Positions 18,812 to 27,037 of a stretch of 64,000 bases of DNA are shown here, piece by piece. The number at the start of each line of letters is the position of its first letter. Position 1 is the stretch's first letter. Position numbers and translations under genes: made by a program. Under the pieces are notes generated by a model. It was not told the DNA's origin. It saw only the letters and a program-made list of their open reading frames with translations, and did not search any database. The DNA is from Tautonia plasticadhaerens (GTDB lineage Bacteria; Planctomycetota; Planctomycetia; Isosphaerales; Isosphaeraceae), in assembly GCF_007752535.1 (NCBI RefSeq), contig NZ_CP036426.1, positions 7,130,001-7,194,000 on the forward strand, read 5' to 3'.

Positions 18812-19093
18812 ATGCCGAACACCGAATCCGCCAAGAAGCGTTTGCGACAGGACGAGAAGCGACGGCTCCGCAACCGGATCGCCAAGAAGGTCATCAAGAC
18901 CTACTCCAAGCGGACGCTCAAGTCCGCCTCGGAGGGGAACCTCGAGGCCGCCGAGGCCGACTTCCGCTTCGCGATCGCCCGGCTCGACCGGGCCGGCGTC
19001 CGCCGGATCCTCCACCCCAACACCGCCGCCCGCCGCAAGAGCCGATTGACCCGCGAGTACAACGCCCTCAAGGACGCCGCCGCGTCCTCCTGA
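18812..19093 (+). CDS. rpsT: 30S ribosomal protein S20
   Basis: 93 residues. S20 binds 16S rRNA early in 30S assembly. The ATG at 18812 is chosen because the family begins MPNTESAKKRLRQDEKRRLR; a longer frame upstream is not conserved. The basic three-helix pattern with RNRIAKKVIKTYSKRT, RILHPNTAARRKSRL (H.N.AAR.KSRL hallmark) is clear. It has its own promoter in the end of the TPR gene. Confidence 0.97.
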   Translation: MPNTESAKKRLRQDEKRRLRNRIAKKVIKTYSKRTLKSASEGNLEAAEADFRFAIARLDRAGVRRILHPNTAARRKSRLTREYNALKDAAASS

Positions 19094-19175
19094 GCGCGGG
19101 CCGGCGTCCCGGGCCTGCCGGGCCACACCCCCGGCCGGCCCCGCCCCCCTCCCCGGGACGGTGGAGCCGAACCGC

Positions 19176-19868
19176 ATGGCCACGCCCCGCCCCCAGGCCG
19201 ACACCCCGCCCCCGGCGGCCCGACCGCCGGGGATGCCCCCGGCCCAGCGCCTCTTCGGCGTCCCCTACGGGGCGTACCTCCAGATCCGGGACGACCCGAG
19301 GAACGACGGACTCCGGCTGACCTACTACGACGGGGTGCTGGAGCTGATGTCGCCGGAATACCAGCACGAACTCGGCGCCGACCTCATCGGCCAGGTCGTC
19401 CGGGCCGCCGCCGAGGCGATGGATCTCCCCTACCGCAGCTCCCGGTGTACGACCTTCCGGCGCGGCCGGCCGACCCGGGCTCGGGGCAAGGGGAAGGAGC
19501 CCGACCACAGCTTCTACTTCGCCAACGAGGCCCGGATCCGGGGGAAACGGACGCTCGACCTGGAAGTCGACCCTCCCCCCGACCTCTGGATCGAGGTCGA
19601 CAATCGGGGCAGTTCCCGGGGGCGATTCCCGGTCTACGCCGACTTCGGCGTCCCCGAGGTCTGGCAATACCGACCCCGGGCGCACCGCCTGGCGTTCTTC
19701 CGCCTCGACCGGGATCGGGCGGCCTACGACGAGATCGGGCGGAGCCTCAGCCTCCCGTGCCTGACCCCTGATCTCGTGTTGCTCGCCCTCGATCACGCCC
19801 CGAATGCCTCGGAGCTCGAATGGCTCCGATGGCTCCGGGGCTGGGCCGAACAGCTGCCCAATCCCTGA
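19176..19868 (+). CDS. Uma2-family (DUF820) putative endonuclease
   Basis: 230 residues from ATG 19176, with GGTGGAG eight bases upstream; a GTG at 19161 is an alternative. The family has a PD-(D/E)XK nuclease-like fold and is abundant in cyanobacteria and planctomycetes. Motifs seen are LTYYDGVLELMSPEYQHE, KEPDHSFYF with the metal-ligand Asp, PDLWIEVDNRG for the E-x-D/K active-site strand, and YADFGVPEVWQYRP. The normal E.K end is EVD here, so activity is uncertain. Biological role in the family is unknown. Confidence 0.88.
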   Translation: MATPRPQADTPPPAARPPGMPPAQRLFGVPYGAYLQIRDDPRNDGLRLTYYDGVLELMSPEYQHELGADLIGQVVRAAAEAMDLPYRSSRCTTFRRGRPTRARGKGKEPDHSFYFANEARIRGKRTLDLEVDPPPDLWIEVDNRGSSRGRFPVYADFGVPEVWQYRPRAHRLAFFRLDRDRAAYDEIGRSLSLPCLTPDLVLLALDHAPNASELEWLRWLRGWAEQLPNP

Positions 19869-19901
19869 CGAGCCGGGCCGGCCGGTCGGAGTCCCGCCCC
19901 C

Positions 19902-20585
19902 ATGCCCTCCTTCGCGTCCGACTTCGACGAGATCGCCCGGGCCCTGGAGGCCTCGTACGGCGGGCCGACGCCGGGGGTTGACGCCCCCTCGGGCTCGTTC
20001 CGGGATCTGCTCCGGGTCTTCCTGGTCGAGCAGCGCGGGGGGCAGGGCGGCCGGGTGATCGAGGGCCTGGACCGGGCGGGCTGGTCGGCCGACCCGGGGG
20101 CGCTCTCCGGGGCGGACGCCCGGGAGGTCGCAGACGCGCTGCGAGTCGGGGGCGGGGCGAAGGTCCCCGAGGGGCTCGTCGCTGGCGTGAAACGGCTGGC
20201 GGCCTGGGTGGTCGGGCGGGGGGGGATGGAGGGGGTCCTCGCGGGGGCCACCGAGGCGCTCCGGGAGGAGTTGCGGGCGATCCGGGGGGTCGGGGCGGCG
20301 ACGGCCGACCGGCTCCTGAGGGATGCGCTCGACCGGCCGGCGTTCCCGGTGGGACGGGCCGACTACCGGATCATGATCCGGCACGGCTGGATCGACCCCC
20401 CCGCCGACTACGACGAGGCGAGGTCGGTCATCGAGGACGCCGCCCCGGGCGGGGCCGAGGCCCTGCGACGGCTCGGCTCCTGGTTCGACCGGCTGGCCCG
20501 CCCGTGCCGGGTGTCGGCCCCGCAATGCGACCGCTGCCCCTTGCAGCCCTTCCTGCCCGAAGGCGGCCCGCTGGACCCGCACTGA
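19902..20585 (+). CDS. HhH-GPD family protein, divergent endonuclease III-like
   Basis: 227 residues with the endonuclease III architecture: a helical domain, a helix-hairpin-helix RAIRGVGAATADRLL (125-139), the catalytic-type aspartate in VGRADYRIMI (Asp154), and a C-terminal cysteine cluster at 202, 209 and 212. The HhH lysine of bifunctional glycosylase/lyases is Ala133 here. The fourth cluster cysteine, expected five residues after Cys212, is Leu218. It may be a monofunctional glycosylase or have lost activity. It follows the Uma2 gene by 33 bases. Confidence 0.85.
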   Translation: MPSFASDFDEIARALEASYGGPTPGVDAPSGSFRDLLRVFLVEQRGGQGGRVIEGLDRAGWSADPGALSGADAREVADALRVGGGAKVPEGLVAGVKRLAAWVVGRGGMEGVLAGATEALREELRAIRGVGAATADRLLRDALDRPAFPVGRADYRIMIRHGWIDPPADYDEARSVIEDAAPGGAEALRRLGSWFDRLARPCRVSAPQCDRCPLQPFLPEGGPLDPH

Positions 20586-20730
20586 CCCGAGGCCCGCCCG
20601 GGCGGACGCGACCGGCCGGCCCTCCGGGATGGCGTCGGACCGGAGCCATCGCGGGCCGGGTCGCCGGGGTCGAGGGCAGCGAGCCCCCGGCCACCCGACG
20701 GTCGGCGATCGGGGCGATGCGGCCTCGTCC

Positions 20731-21816
20731 TCAGTTGCCCGAGGGGGGCAGGGTCGCCGGGGGGGCGGCGGGGTCGGCGTCGGGGGTGGGGACCTCGATG
20801 ACCTCGTCGAGGATCGAGCCGGCCGACCCGGCGGCGGAGGCATCCTGGAGCTTCTGGGCCTCGATCAGCCGGGCCATCTGGTCGAGCTGGGCCATGAGGT
20901 CGGGGGTGCGGTCCTGGACCCGGTCCCGGTCGGTGTCGGGGACCCGGAAGGCGAACTCGCCGGGGCCGAAGTCGGGGTCGAAGTCGACGTCGGAATAGGT
21001 GAGCAGGAATCGGCTGGGGGGCTCCTCGTCGGCGAGGACCGCGCCCGCGGGCCGGCCGGTGGCGGGGTCGACCCGGGGGGTGCCGCCGCCCCGGACGATC
21101 GCCCGCTTCTTGCCCAGCAGGAGGACCTGGTAGGGCCAGCCGGTCTCCTTGTCGACCTGGACCTCGACCACGGTGGGGATGTACGCCGGGGCCTGGGCCA
21201 TCGGGCCGATCCCCAGGGCGTTGGTATCCTTCCAGTTGCCCCGGACGATCCAGACGGGACGCCCCTCCCACTCCCCCTCGAGGCGGCGGTCGAACTTGAC
21301 CGACTGGCGGAGGCCGTCCAGCAGCCAGTGGGGGCCGGTCAGGCCCAGCTTCTGCTGGATGAAGTAGTTGCGGTGGAAGACCTCGAACGGCTCCCCCTCG
21401 ATGCGGGCGAGCAGCTCGGTCAGGCCGAGCTGGTAATAGTAGGTCTGGTCGAGGATCTGGGAGACGTCCCAGAGGACCTTGCCGTCGGAGACCTGCCGCA
21501 TCCGGCCCCGGGCCTGGGGGAGGCCGACCACCTGGAGGTCGAGGCTGAACCTGTACCGGCCCTCCTGGGAGAACTGGCCCTCGACCGAGAAGTTCTGGCC
21601 GAGCATCTCGACGTCCTGGCGGATGGTGGCCTGCACCTTCTCCAGGGCGCGCAGCTTCTCCATCGCCTCGTCGAGCGTCAGTTCGGCCTCGGTCGGCGGC
21701 TCGGCCGCCGGCGGCGGGGGCGAGAGCGACGGGTTCTGGGTCGGATCCTGCGCCGGCGCGGAGAGCGGGAGCGTGCCGGCCACGAGCAGGGCGAGGACGA
21801 TCCGAAGGTTCGACAT
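20731..21816 (-). CDS. Secreted LolA-like protein (planctomycete TIGR03009-like)
   Basis: 361 residues. A signal peptide (MSNLRIVLALLVAGTLPLSA) is followed by a proline-rich linker, then a domain from about residue 60 to 290 that resembles the LolA/LppX beta-barrel fold: 'ALEKVQATIRQDVEML', 'GQFSQEGRYRFSLDLQV', 'QVSDGKVLWDVSQI', 'IPTVVEVQVDKETGWPYQVLLLG' and 'LTYSDVDFD'. Similar proteins are annotated only in planctomycetes as a TIGR03009 family; this identification is from memory of the pattern. The C-terminal tail is low complexity. A strong sigma-70 promoter lies just upstream. Its ligand is unknown. Confidence 0.8.
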   Translation of the reverse strand: MSNLRIVLALLVAGTLPLSAPAQDPTQNPSLSPPPPAAEPPTEAELTLDEAMEKLRALEKVQATIRQDVEMLGQNFSVEGQFSQEGRYRFSLDLQVVGLPQARGRMRQVSDGKVLWDVSQILDQTYYYQLGLTELLARIEGEPFEVFHRNYFIQQKLGLTGPHWLLDGLRQSVKFDRRLEGEWEGRPVWIVRGNWKDTNALGIGPMAQAPAYIPTVVEVQVDKETGWPYQVLLLGKKRAIVRGGGTPRVDPATGRPAGAVLADEEPPSRFLLTYSDVDFDPDFGPGEFAFRVPDTDRDRVQDRTPDLMAQLDQMARLIEAQKLQDASAAGSAGSILDEVIEVPTPDADPAAPPATLPPSGN

Positions 21817-22259
21817 GGTCGGGTCGTACCGTTCTTTCTCAAGGGCCCGGAAAGGGATGTCCGATCATATCGCCAGGCGCCGGACGCGGCAAGTCCGGCC
21901 GGGCCCGACCCGGGCCGGGGATCCGCCCAGGGATGGGGGGACCCGGCCCGGGGGGCGAGGGGGACGGGCGAGGGATCGCCCCGGCCCCGACCTCGCCGGC
22001 CGTGAGGCCCGGGGGGCAGGGATGCCCCCCGGCCGATCGGCCATCGGTCCCTCGCCGTCGGACGCGCCGCGATCGGCGAGCGACCTGGCCTCGAGGCCGA
22101 GTCGGTCCGCGGTCAGCCCGAGGAGGAGGCATTCACCCCCGACGATCGCCCGAAGGCCCGAGGGGGCCGCCCCCGACCGTCCCGGACCCGATCCGGGCGG
22201 TCGTCGGCGATCCCCCCAGGCCGGTCGCACGCTCGACGGGGGCGGGAGGTCATTTCAGG
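21817..22259. other. 443-base divergent intergenic region
   Basis: Holds the promoter of the minus-strand LolA-like gene at 21864-21892. The rest is extremely GC-rich with no gene recognised. Confidence 0.5.
21864..21892 (-). promoter_or_regulatory. Sigma-70 promoter of the LolA-like gene
   Basis: On the minus strand TTGCCG (21887-21892) and TATGAT (21864-21869) are spaced by exactly 17 bases; TATGAT has five of six matches. The expected leader is about 40 bases. Confidence 0.55.
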
Positions 22260-23249
22260 ATGAAGACGCTCGGACTGCTGATGTTGGCGGCGGCGACCAC
22301 CGGGACCGGCGGGATGGCCGACGGGTTCGGAAAGCCGCACGCCCTGAACTCCCTGTTCCGGCCCCACGTCGTGAGGCACGGCCCGCCGCCGGCCTCGGGG
22401 CCGATCATGGCCCCGCCGGTCGACCCCGGGCTCGGCGCCGCCGGCTTCGGCGGGGGCCGGGCGTTCTCGAACACGACCAGCCAGATCTTCTTCGTCGACC
22501 CGGCGAACATGGAGATCACCTGGCAGACCGCCGGGTCGGACGGCATGCCGGTGTACCTGCCGCCGCAGCTCACCGTGCCGGCGCGGTACAACTTCAGGCA
22601 GGGCTTCATCTACCGCCTGAAGCTCTCGAACATCCCGAACTACGCGGGCGTCTCCCTGTACCCGACCCTCGAGGTCGCGCCGGGCACCCCGCAGACCGAC
22701 GCCTACCTGACCCACAACCCGATCCCGGTCCAGTTCACGGCCGAGGACTTCGACCAGATCATTGACGGGGGCAATTTCGTCACCAAGGTGGTCTACCTGC
22801 CGGATCCGAAGTTCCAGGAGCTGGCCGTGGCCGGGCTCTACGGGGCCGAGACGCTCGTCTCGACCCGGCTGGAGCCGGGCGTCGACCCGATCCTGGAGGC
22901 CGACAAGCGCGGCACGATCCTGATGATCATCCGGGCCGGGGCGATCGACCTGGAGATGCCGGCCGACGGGGGCTACGCCCCGGCCACCGGCGGGGTGATC
23001 TACGGCGACCCGGGCGCGACCATGCCCCCCCCCGAGGCGATGACCCCGCCGGCTTCCCCGATCGACTCGGTACCGCTGGACCAGCCCCCCGTCTCCCCGG
23101 CCCCCCCGGACGCCGGCCAGGCGCCCCCGATCCCCTCCCCGGCCCCCGAGGACGTGCCGACCACCTCGATCGCCCCGATCGAGTCGGCCGTGTCCCCCGC
23201 CTCGCTGCCGGGCCCCGTCGGCGACGGCCTCCCCCCCCTGCTCCCCTGA
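22260..23249 (+). CDS. Secreted protein, paralogue of the next gene
   Basis: 329 residues from ATG 22260 (MKTLGLLMLAAATTG, signal peptide), with GGGAGG upstream. A globular region of about residues 75-225 contains 'VYLPPQLTVPARYNFRQGF', 'YRLKLSNIPNYAGVSLYPTLEV' and 'FDQIIDGGNFVTKVVYLPDP'. The next gene has the same core ('YRLRLSNLPN...ELFPVIEVV', 'DLIDVVDDGKLVTHVVYLEDP'), so the two are tandem paralogues. The C-terminal about 90 residues are proline-rich. The N-terminal after the signal is glycine-rich. Function is not known; an extracellular structural or adhesion role is possible. Confidence 0.75.
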   Translation: MKTLGLLMLAAATTGTGGMADGFGKPHALNSLFRPHVVRHGPPPASGPIMAPPVDPGLGAAGFGGGRAFSNTTSQIFFVDPANMEITWQTAGSDGMPVYLPPQLTVPARYNFRQGFIYRLKLSNIPNYAGVSLYPTLEVAPGTPQTDAYLTHNPIPVQFTAEDFDQIIDGGNFVTKVVYLPDPKFQELAVAGLYGAETLVSTRLEPGVDPILEADKRGTILMIIRAGAIDLEMPADGGYAPATGGVIYGDPGATMPPPEAMTPPASPIDSVPLDQPPVSPAPPDAGQAPPIPSPAPEDVPTTSIAPIESAVSPASLPGPVGDGLPPLLP

Positions 23250-23518
23250 GCCGGGCCGGGCGAGCACCGGGCCGAGCGTGAGCCGGGCCGGGCCGGGACC
23301 CGTCCGGGCCCGGCCGGCCCCGCCGAGGATCGACCCCTCCTCCGCGCCCCGGCGACCCCGCCGGGGCGTCGGCGCGCCCGAGGGGAGACCGCTCGGGCGA
23401 ACCCGACCATTCCGACGATGCGACGGGCGGCGGCCGGCGGAGGGCCGGGGCCGCCGGGCGCATCCCAGGCCTCGCACCCCACCCCGCCCCGAACAGGAAG
23501 TGAAGGAGGGACCGACCC

Positions 23519-25300
23519 ATGTTGCGACCGCGACGGACCGGCCCGGCGGCGACGGCGGCCCTGTTGCTGGCCGTCGCGCTGGCGGCAGGCGCGACCCCCC
23601 GGGCGGCGGCGGCCCGCCAGGCCGTCCCCGGCGAGCCCGCCGGCCTGGCCGTGATCGGCGACCCGGCCGCCCCGGCCCCGGCCCCGATTCCGGGAGTGCC
23701 GGTGCTGCCCCCCCAGATCCAGGTCGTCCGCCTCTCCGGGCCGCCGGGGACGGCGATCGAGGTGCTCGAACCGACGCCGATGCCCCTGCCGGTGCCCGAG
23801 GACGAGGCGGGCGGCGGCGTGACCGTCGGCCTCCAGGTCGGCGTCGGGTATCGGCTCCGGCTCTCGAACCTGCCGAACCGGCCGGACGCCGAGCTGTTCC
23901 CGGTGATCGAGGTCGTCGGCCACCTGCACCGGCCGTCGGACGTCGACCCGGCCCGGTTCCCGATCCGGGTCGTCTTCGGCCTGGGCGACCTGATCGACGT
24001 GGTCGACGACGGCAAGCTCGTCACCCACGTCGTCTACCTGGAAGACCCCGACCAGGCCCTGCCGCTCTCGCTCCCCGGCCACATGATCCCGACCACCACC
24101 GTCAGCCCCGGCGAGGACCCGCTCCGGGTGGCCGACGCCCTGGGACGGGTGATGGCGATCGTCCGGATCGGCGGCCGGACCCCGACGCCGGGCGAGCCGA
24201 TCGGCTTCGGCGCGGCCGGCTTCGGCGTCGGCCCCTGCCCCTTCGAGCCGATGGCCGGCGGCGGCCGGTGCGGCATCCCCGTCTGCCCCCCGCTGGAGCC
24301 GGCCCACCCGCCGACGCCCCTCTTCCCGGGGGACGAGTACCTCTGCGACGGCGGCGACCACGGCGGCAAGGCCGGGATCGGCCCCGACGGCCGGGTGGTG
24401 GGGGTGGACCCGAAGGACTCGATGGTCCGGTTCAACGCCGGCATCAAGCCCCGGATCCTGCCGACGAACACCGTCTGCCTCTACTCCCCGAGGTTCGCCC
24501 TGGTCCGGGCGTCGCTCGGCCCGAACGAGAACACGATGGTCACCGTCCCCCGGGGGGCCGAGGCCCTGGCCCGTCAGCAGGTGGAGGAGACCGCCCGGAC
24601 CCCGGTCAAGGTGGCCCAGACGCTCTCGGCCAACGCCGCGAGGGCCCGGCAGCGGGCCTCGGCCTCCCAGGGCCGGACCCCGCCGATCACCCACGTCGAG
24701 GTCCGGGTCCTGAACGCCCTCTCCGAGGTGGTCGTGCTGGACGAGGAGCGGAGGGTCCAGGGGGCCCAGGTGGAGCGGGGCCAGGTCACGGCGATCACCG
24801 AGCAGAAGGACGTGGCGCCGCTCGGCATCAAGACGGCCGAGGGGCCGGTCATCACGGGGATCATCCAGGGCGCGAGCCAGGCGGTCGTCGCCTGGAAGCC
24901 GGACGAGGTGGCCGGGATCGAGCCGCCCCCCGACCTGCCCGGCCTGGCCGTGGTCAAGGAGTCCGACACGGCGGTCGCCGAGGCCGGCCAGGTCGTCACC
25001 TTCACCATCCGGTGGCGGAACATGGGGAACACGCCGATCTCCGACGTCTCGGTGGTCGACAGCCTCCTGCCCCGCTTCGAGTACCTCCCCGGCAGCGCCC
25101 GGGGGCCCTCCGGCTCGGTCTTCACCGCGGCCGAGGACCCTTCCGACATCCTCGGGGTCGAGGGAGGGCAGTCCGAGGAGGGGATCGACTTCCTCGCCGC
25201 CGAGAACGCCGTCGGGTCGACCGAGCTGCGCTGGGACCTCCCCTCGGCGATCATGCCCGGGGAGGAAGGGGCGGTGTCGTTCCAGGCCCGGGTCCGCTGA
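23519..25300 (+). CDS. Large secreted protein with DUF11-like C-terminal domain
   Basis: 593 residues. A signal peptide (LLLAVALAAGATPRAAA) and a core domain at about residues 60-225 matching the preceding gene are followed by a central segment with a PVCPPLEPAHPPTPL stretch and a long helical region. The C-terminal about 95 residues (HTFTIRWRNMGNTPISD-like, VVDSLLPRFEYLPGSA, LRWDLPSAIMPGEEGAVSF) follow the DUF11 beta-sandwich repeat found in surface proteins. 'GQVVTFTIRWRNMGNTPI' is the conserved DUF11 start. Its ATG is preceded by GAAGGAGGG. Probably a cell-surface protein. Confidence 0.8.
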   Translation: MLRPRRTGPAATAALLLAVALAAGATPRAAAARQAVPGEPAGLAVIGDPAAPAPAPIPGVPVLPPQIQVVRLSGPPGTAIEVLEPTPMPLPVPEDEAGGGVTVGLQVGVGYRLRLSNLPNRPDAELFPVIEVVGHLHRPSDVDPARFPIRVVFGLGDLIDVVDDGKLVTHVVYLEDPDQALPLSLPGHMIPTTTVSPGEDPLRVADALGRVMAIVRIGGRTPTPGEPIGFGAAGFGVGPCPFEPMAGGGRCGIPVCPPLEPAHPPTPLFPGDEYLCDGGDHGGKAGIGPDGRVVGVDPKDSMVRFNAGIKPRILPTNTVCLYSPRFALVRASLGPNENTMVTVPRGAEALARQQVEETARTPVKVAQTLSANAARARQRASASQGRTPPITHVEVRVLNALSEVVVLDEERRVQGAQVERGQVTAITEQKDVAPLGIKTAEGPVITGIIQGASQAVVAWKPDEVAGIEPPPDLPGLAVVKESDTAVAEAGQVVTFTIRWRNMGNTPISDVSVVDSLLPRFEYLPGSARGPSGSVFTAAEDPSDILGVEGGQSEEGIDFLAAENAVGSTELRWDLPSAIMPGEEGAVSFQARVR

Positions 25301-25323
25301 GCCCGGGGCTCGGGGATGGGGGC

Positions 25324-25374
25324 GGCGGGAGGCCTCCGGGGCTCGGCTCGCCGCGCCCCCGGACGCCTCCCGCC
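25324..25374. terminator. Long imperfect hairpin between convergent genes
   Basis: Bases 25324-25333 pair with 25365-25374 and, after one mismatch, 25335-25341 pair with 25357-25363, enclosing a 15-base loop. It lies between two gene ends and could serve both strands. No T-run is present. Confidence 0.5.
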
Positions 25375-25391
25375 GGGGGGCTCGGCCGGGC

Positions 25392-26027
25392 TCAGGGGGA
25401 AAGCCGCTCGATCCTCCAGGGATCGCCCCCCTCGGCGGCGTAGCGGATGCGGTCGTGGAGCCGGCCCGGGCGGCCCTGCCAGAACTCGACCGACTCGGGG
25501 ATGACGAGGTAGCCCCCCCAGTGCGGCGGCCGGGGCACGTCGTCGCCGAACCGGGAGGCGAACTCGGCGTAGCGACGCTCCAGGGCCTGGCGGTCGGCCA
25601 CCACCTCGCTCTGGTCGGAGGCCCAGGCGCCAATCCTCGTCTCGGCGGGCCGGCCGGCGAAGTAGGCGTCGGACTCGGCCTCGGGGAGCCGCTCGGCCCG
25701 GCCCTCGACCCGGACCTGTCGCTCCACCTCGTGCCAGTCGAACAGCAGGCAGGCGAAGGGGTTGGACTCCAGGTCCCGGCCCTTATGGCTGCGGTAGTTG
25801 GTGAAGAACCGGAAGCCCCGCCCGTCGACCCCCCGCAGCAGGACCACCCGGGCCGAGGGGCGGCCCCCGGCCGAGGCGGTGGCCAGGGTCATGGCGTAGG
25901 GCTCGTCCAGCCCGGCCCGCTCGGCCTCGGCGAACCACGAGGAGAACTGTCGGATCGGGTCGGGGTCGACCTCGTGCTCGCTCAGCGAGCCCAGCCCGTA
26001 CTCCCGACGCGCGGTGATCGACCTCAC
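25392..26027 (-). CDS. pdxH: Pyridoxamine 5'-phosphate oxidase
   Basis: 211 residues from a GTG at 26027 with AGGAG upstream. PdxH uses FMN and O2 to make pyridoxal 5'-phosphate from PNP or PMP. The FMN-binding split-barrel core is seen: PYAMTLATASAGGRPSARVVLLRGVD, FRFFTNYRSHKGRDL, and the C-terminal signature GYLVIPESVEFWQGRPGRLHDR, then W..ERL at the end. Length and the closing 'RIERLSP' match the family. It stands alone. Confidence 0.96.
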   Translation of the reverse strand: MRSITARREYGLGSLSEHEVDPDPIRQFSSWFAEAERAGLDEPYAMTLATASAGGRPSARVVLLRGVDGRGFRFFTNYRSHKGRDLESNPFACLLFDWHEVERQVRVEGRAERLPEAESDAYFAGRPAETRIGAWASDQSEVVADRQALERRYAEFASRFGDDVPRPPHWGGYLVIPESVEFWQGRPGRLHDRIRYAAEGGDPWRIERLSP

Positions 26028-26241
26028 GGCGTCACGCTCCTGGACACCCGGCGTAAATCATCATGAATGCAACACGGCACGTCCGCACGCTCGATCGCGC
26101 GGCCGGCCCGACGACGACGCGGAGCGCCCGGGCGTCCCCAGGGGACGGGCCGGCCCGGCCCCGCCGGCCCATTGTAGTCGACGCGCCGCCGGGCTCCCAG
26201 GAGCGGGCCGGGGAGGCGCGGCCGGTCCGGTCGGAGGGGCC

Positions 26242-26466
26242 ATGATCCTCCAGGTCCGCCAGGGCGAGACGGTCTTCGAGGTCGACGTGCCCCGGGGCTG
26301 CCGAGTACAGCGCGGTTCGGGGGGCATCCCCATCCTGATCGTCCCCGGCCCCCGCCCCGAGGACACCTCGACCTGGCTGCCCGCCCCCGAGATCCTCCAG
26401 GCCGCCCGCCTCGGCCTGCTCGGCCTGTCGGTCCGGTCGGAGGCCCGGCCGGTCTCCCTCGGCTGA
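26242..26466 (+). CDS. Small protein of unknown function
   Basis: 74 residues (MILQVRQGETVFEVDVPRGC), with GGAGGGG just before the ATG. It begins with a regular beta-strand pattern and has a 'PILIVPGPRPEDTSTWLPAPEILQAARLGLLGL' region. No family is recognised, and it lies between two convergent-type neighbours. The good ribosome binding site and alternating hydrophobic pattern argue that it is real. Confidence 0.5.
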   Translation: MILQVRQGETVFEVDVPRGCRVQRGSGGIPILIVPGPRPEDTSTWLPAPEILQAARLGLLGLSVRSEARPVSLG

Positions 26467-26532
26467 CCGCCCGGCCGATCGCCCGGCCGGCCGGGGCCGG
26501 CGAGCCGGATCGACCGCCGGGAGATCCCTGGC

Positions 26533-27018
26533 TTACCTCGCCCGGGCGACGACCGTCCCGGCCAGGACGTCGTGGAGGGCCCGATTGCGTTCCGAGAAGG
26601 CGGCCATGAGCAGGCCGACGCCGAAGGGGGCCAGCGAGAGGAGCTTGGCGAAGGTCCGGCCCAGGGCCCGGGGGAAGGAGACGCGGCGGCCGTCGTCGTC
26701 GAGGACCCGGACCCCGGCGGCGAGCTTGCCGGGGGTCGCCCGCCATCGGGAGCTTTCCAGGAGCGAGAAGTAGAAGGCCGACGCGGCGAAGCAGGCCAGG
26801 GCGACCGTCGGCCGGAGGACCTCGGGGGGCAGGCCGGTCCGCCCGGCGGTCCGGTCGATCGCGAGGCAGAGGCCGGCCAGGATGCCGTAGTCGATCGCCA
26901 GGGCGATCCCCCGCCGGGGGAGGCCGACGGTGACGGGGGCCGGGGCGGGTGTCGGGCCCGGGGCGCCCCCGATCGGGGGGCGAACGGGGTCGGCGTGCGG
27001 GGTACCGGTCGTCGTCAT
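26533..27018 (-). CDS. RDD-family membrane protein
   Basis: 161 residues. The RDD domain usually has three membrane segments with conserved R and D residues. Here 'GLPRRGIALAIDYGILAGL' holds the R and D of segment one; a second hydrophobic segment follows (TVALACFAASAFYFSLL); and 'PGKLAAGVRVLDDDGRRVSFPRALGRTFAKLLSLAPFG' then 'SERNRALHDVLAGTVV' (the R..HD.LAGT ending) complete the family. The N-terminus is proline-rich. It overlaps nothing; its upstream has short CTCGGCTCAGCT-like direct repeats. Role unknown. Confidence 0.88.
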   Translation of the reverse strand: MTTTGTPHADPVRPPIGGAPGPTPAPAPVTVGLPRRGIALAIDYGILAGLCLAIDRTAGRTGLPPEVLRPTVALACFAASAFYFSLLESSRWRATPGKLAAGVRVLDDDGRRVSFPRALGRTFAKLLSLAPFGVGLLMAAFSERNRALHDVLAGTVVARAR

Positions 27019-27037
27019 CGGCTCAGCTCACCTCGGC

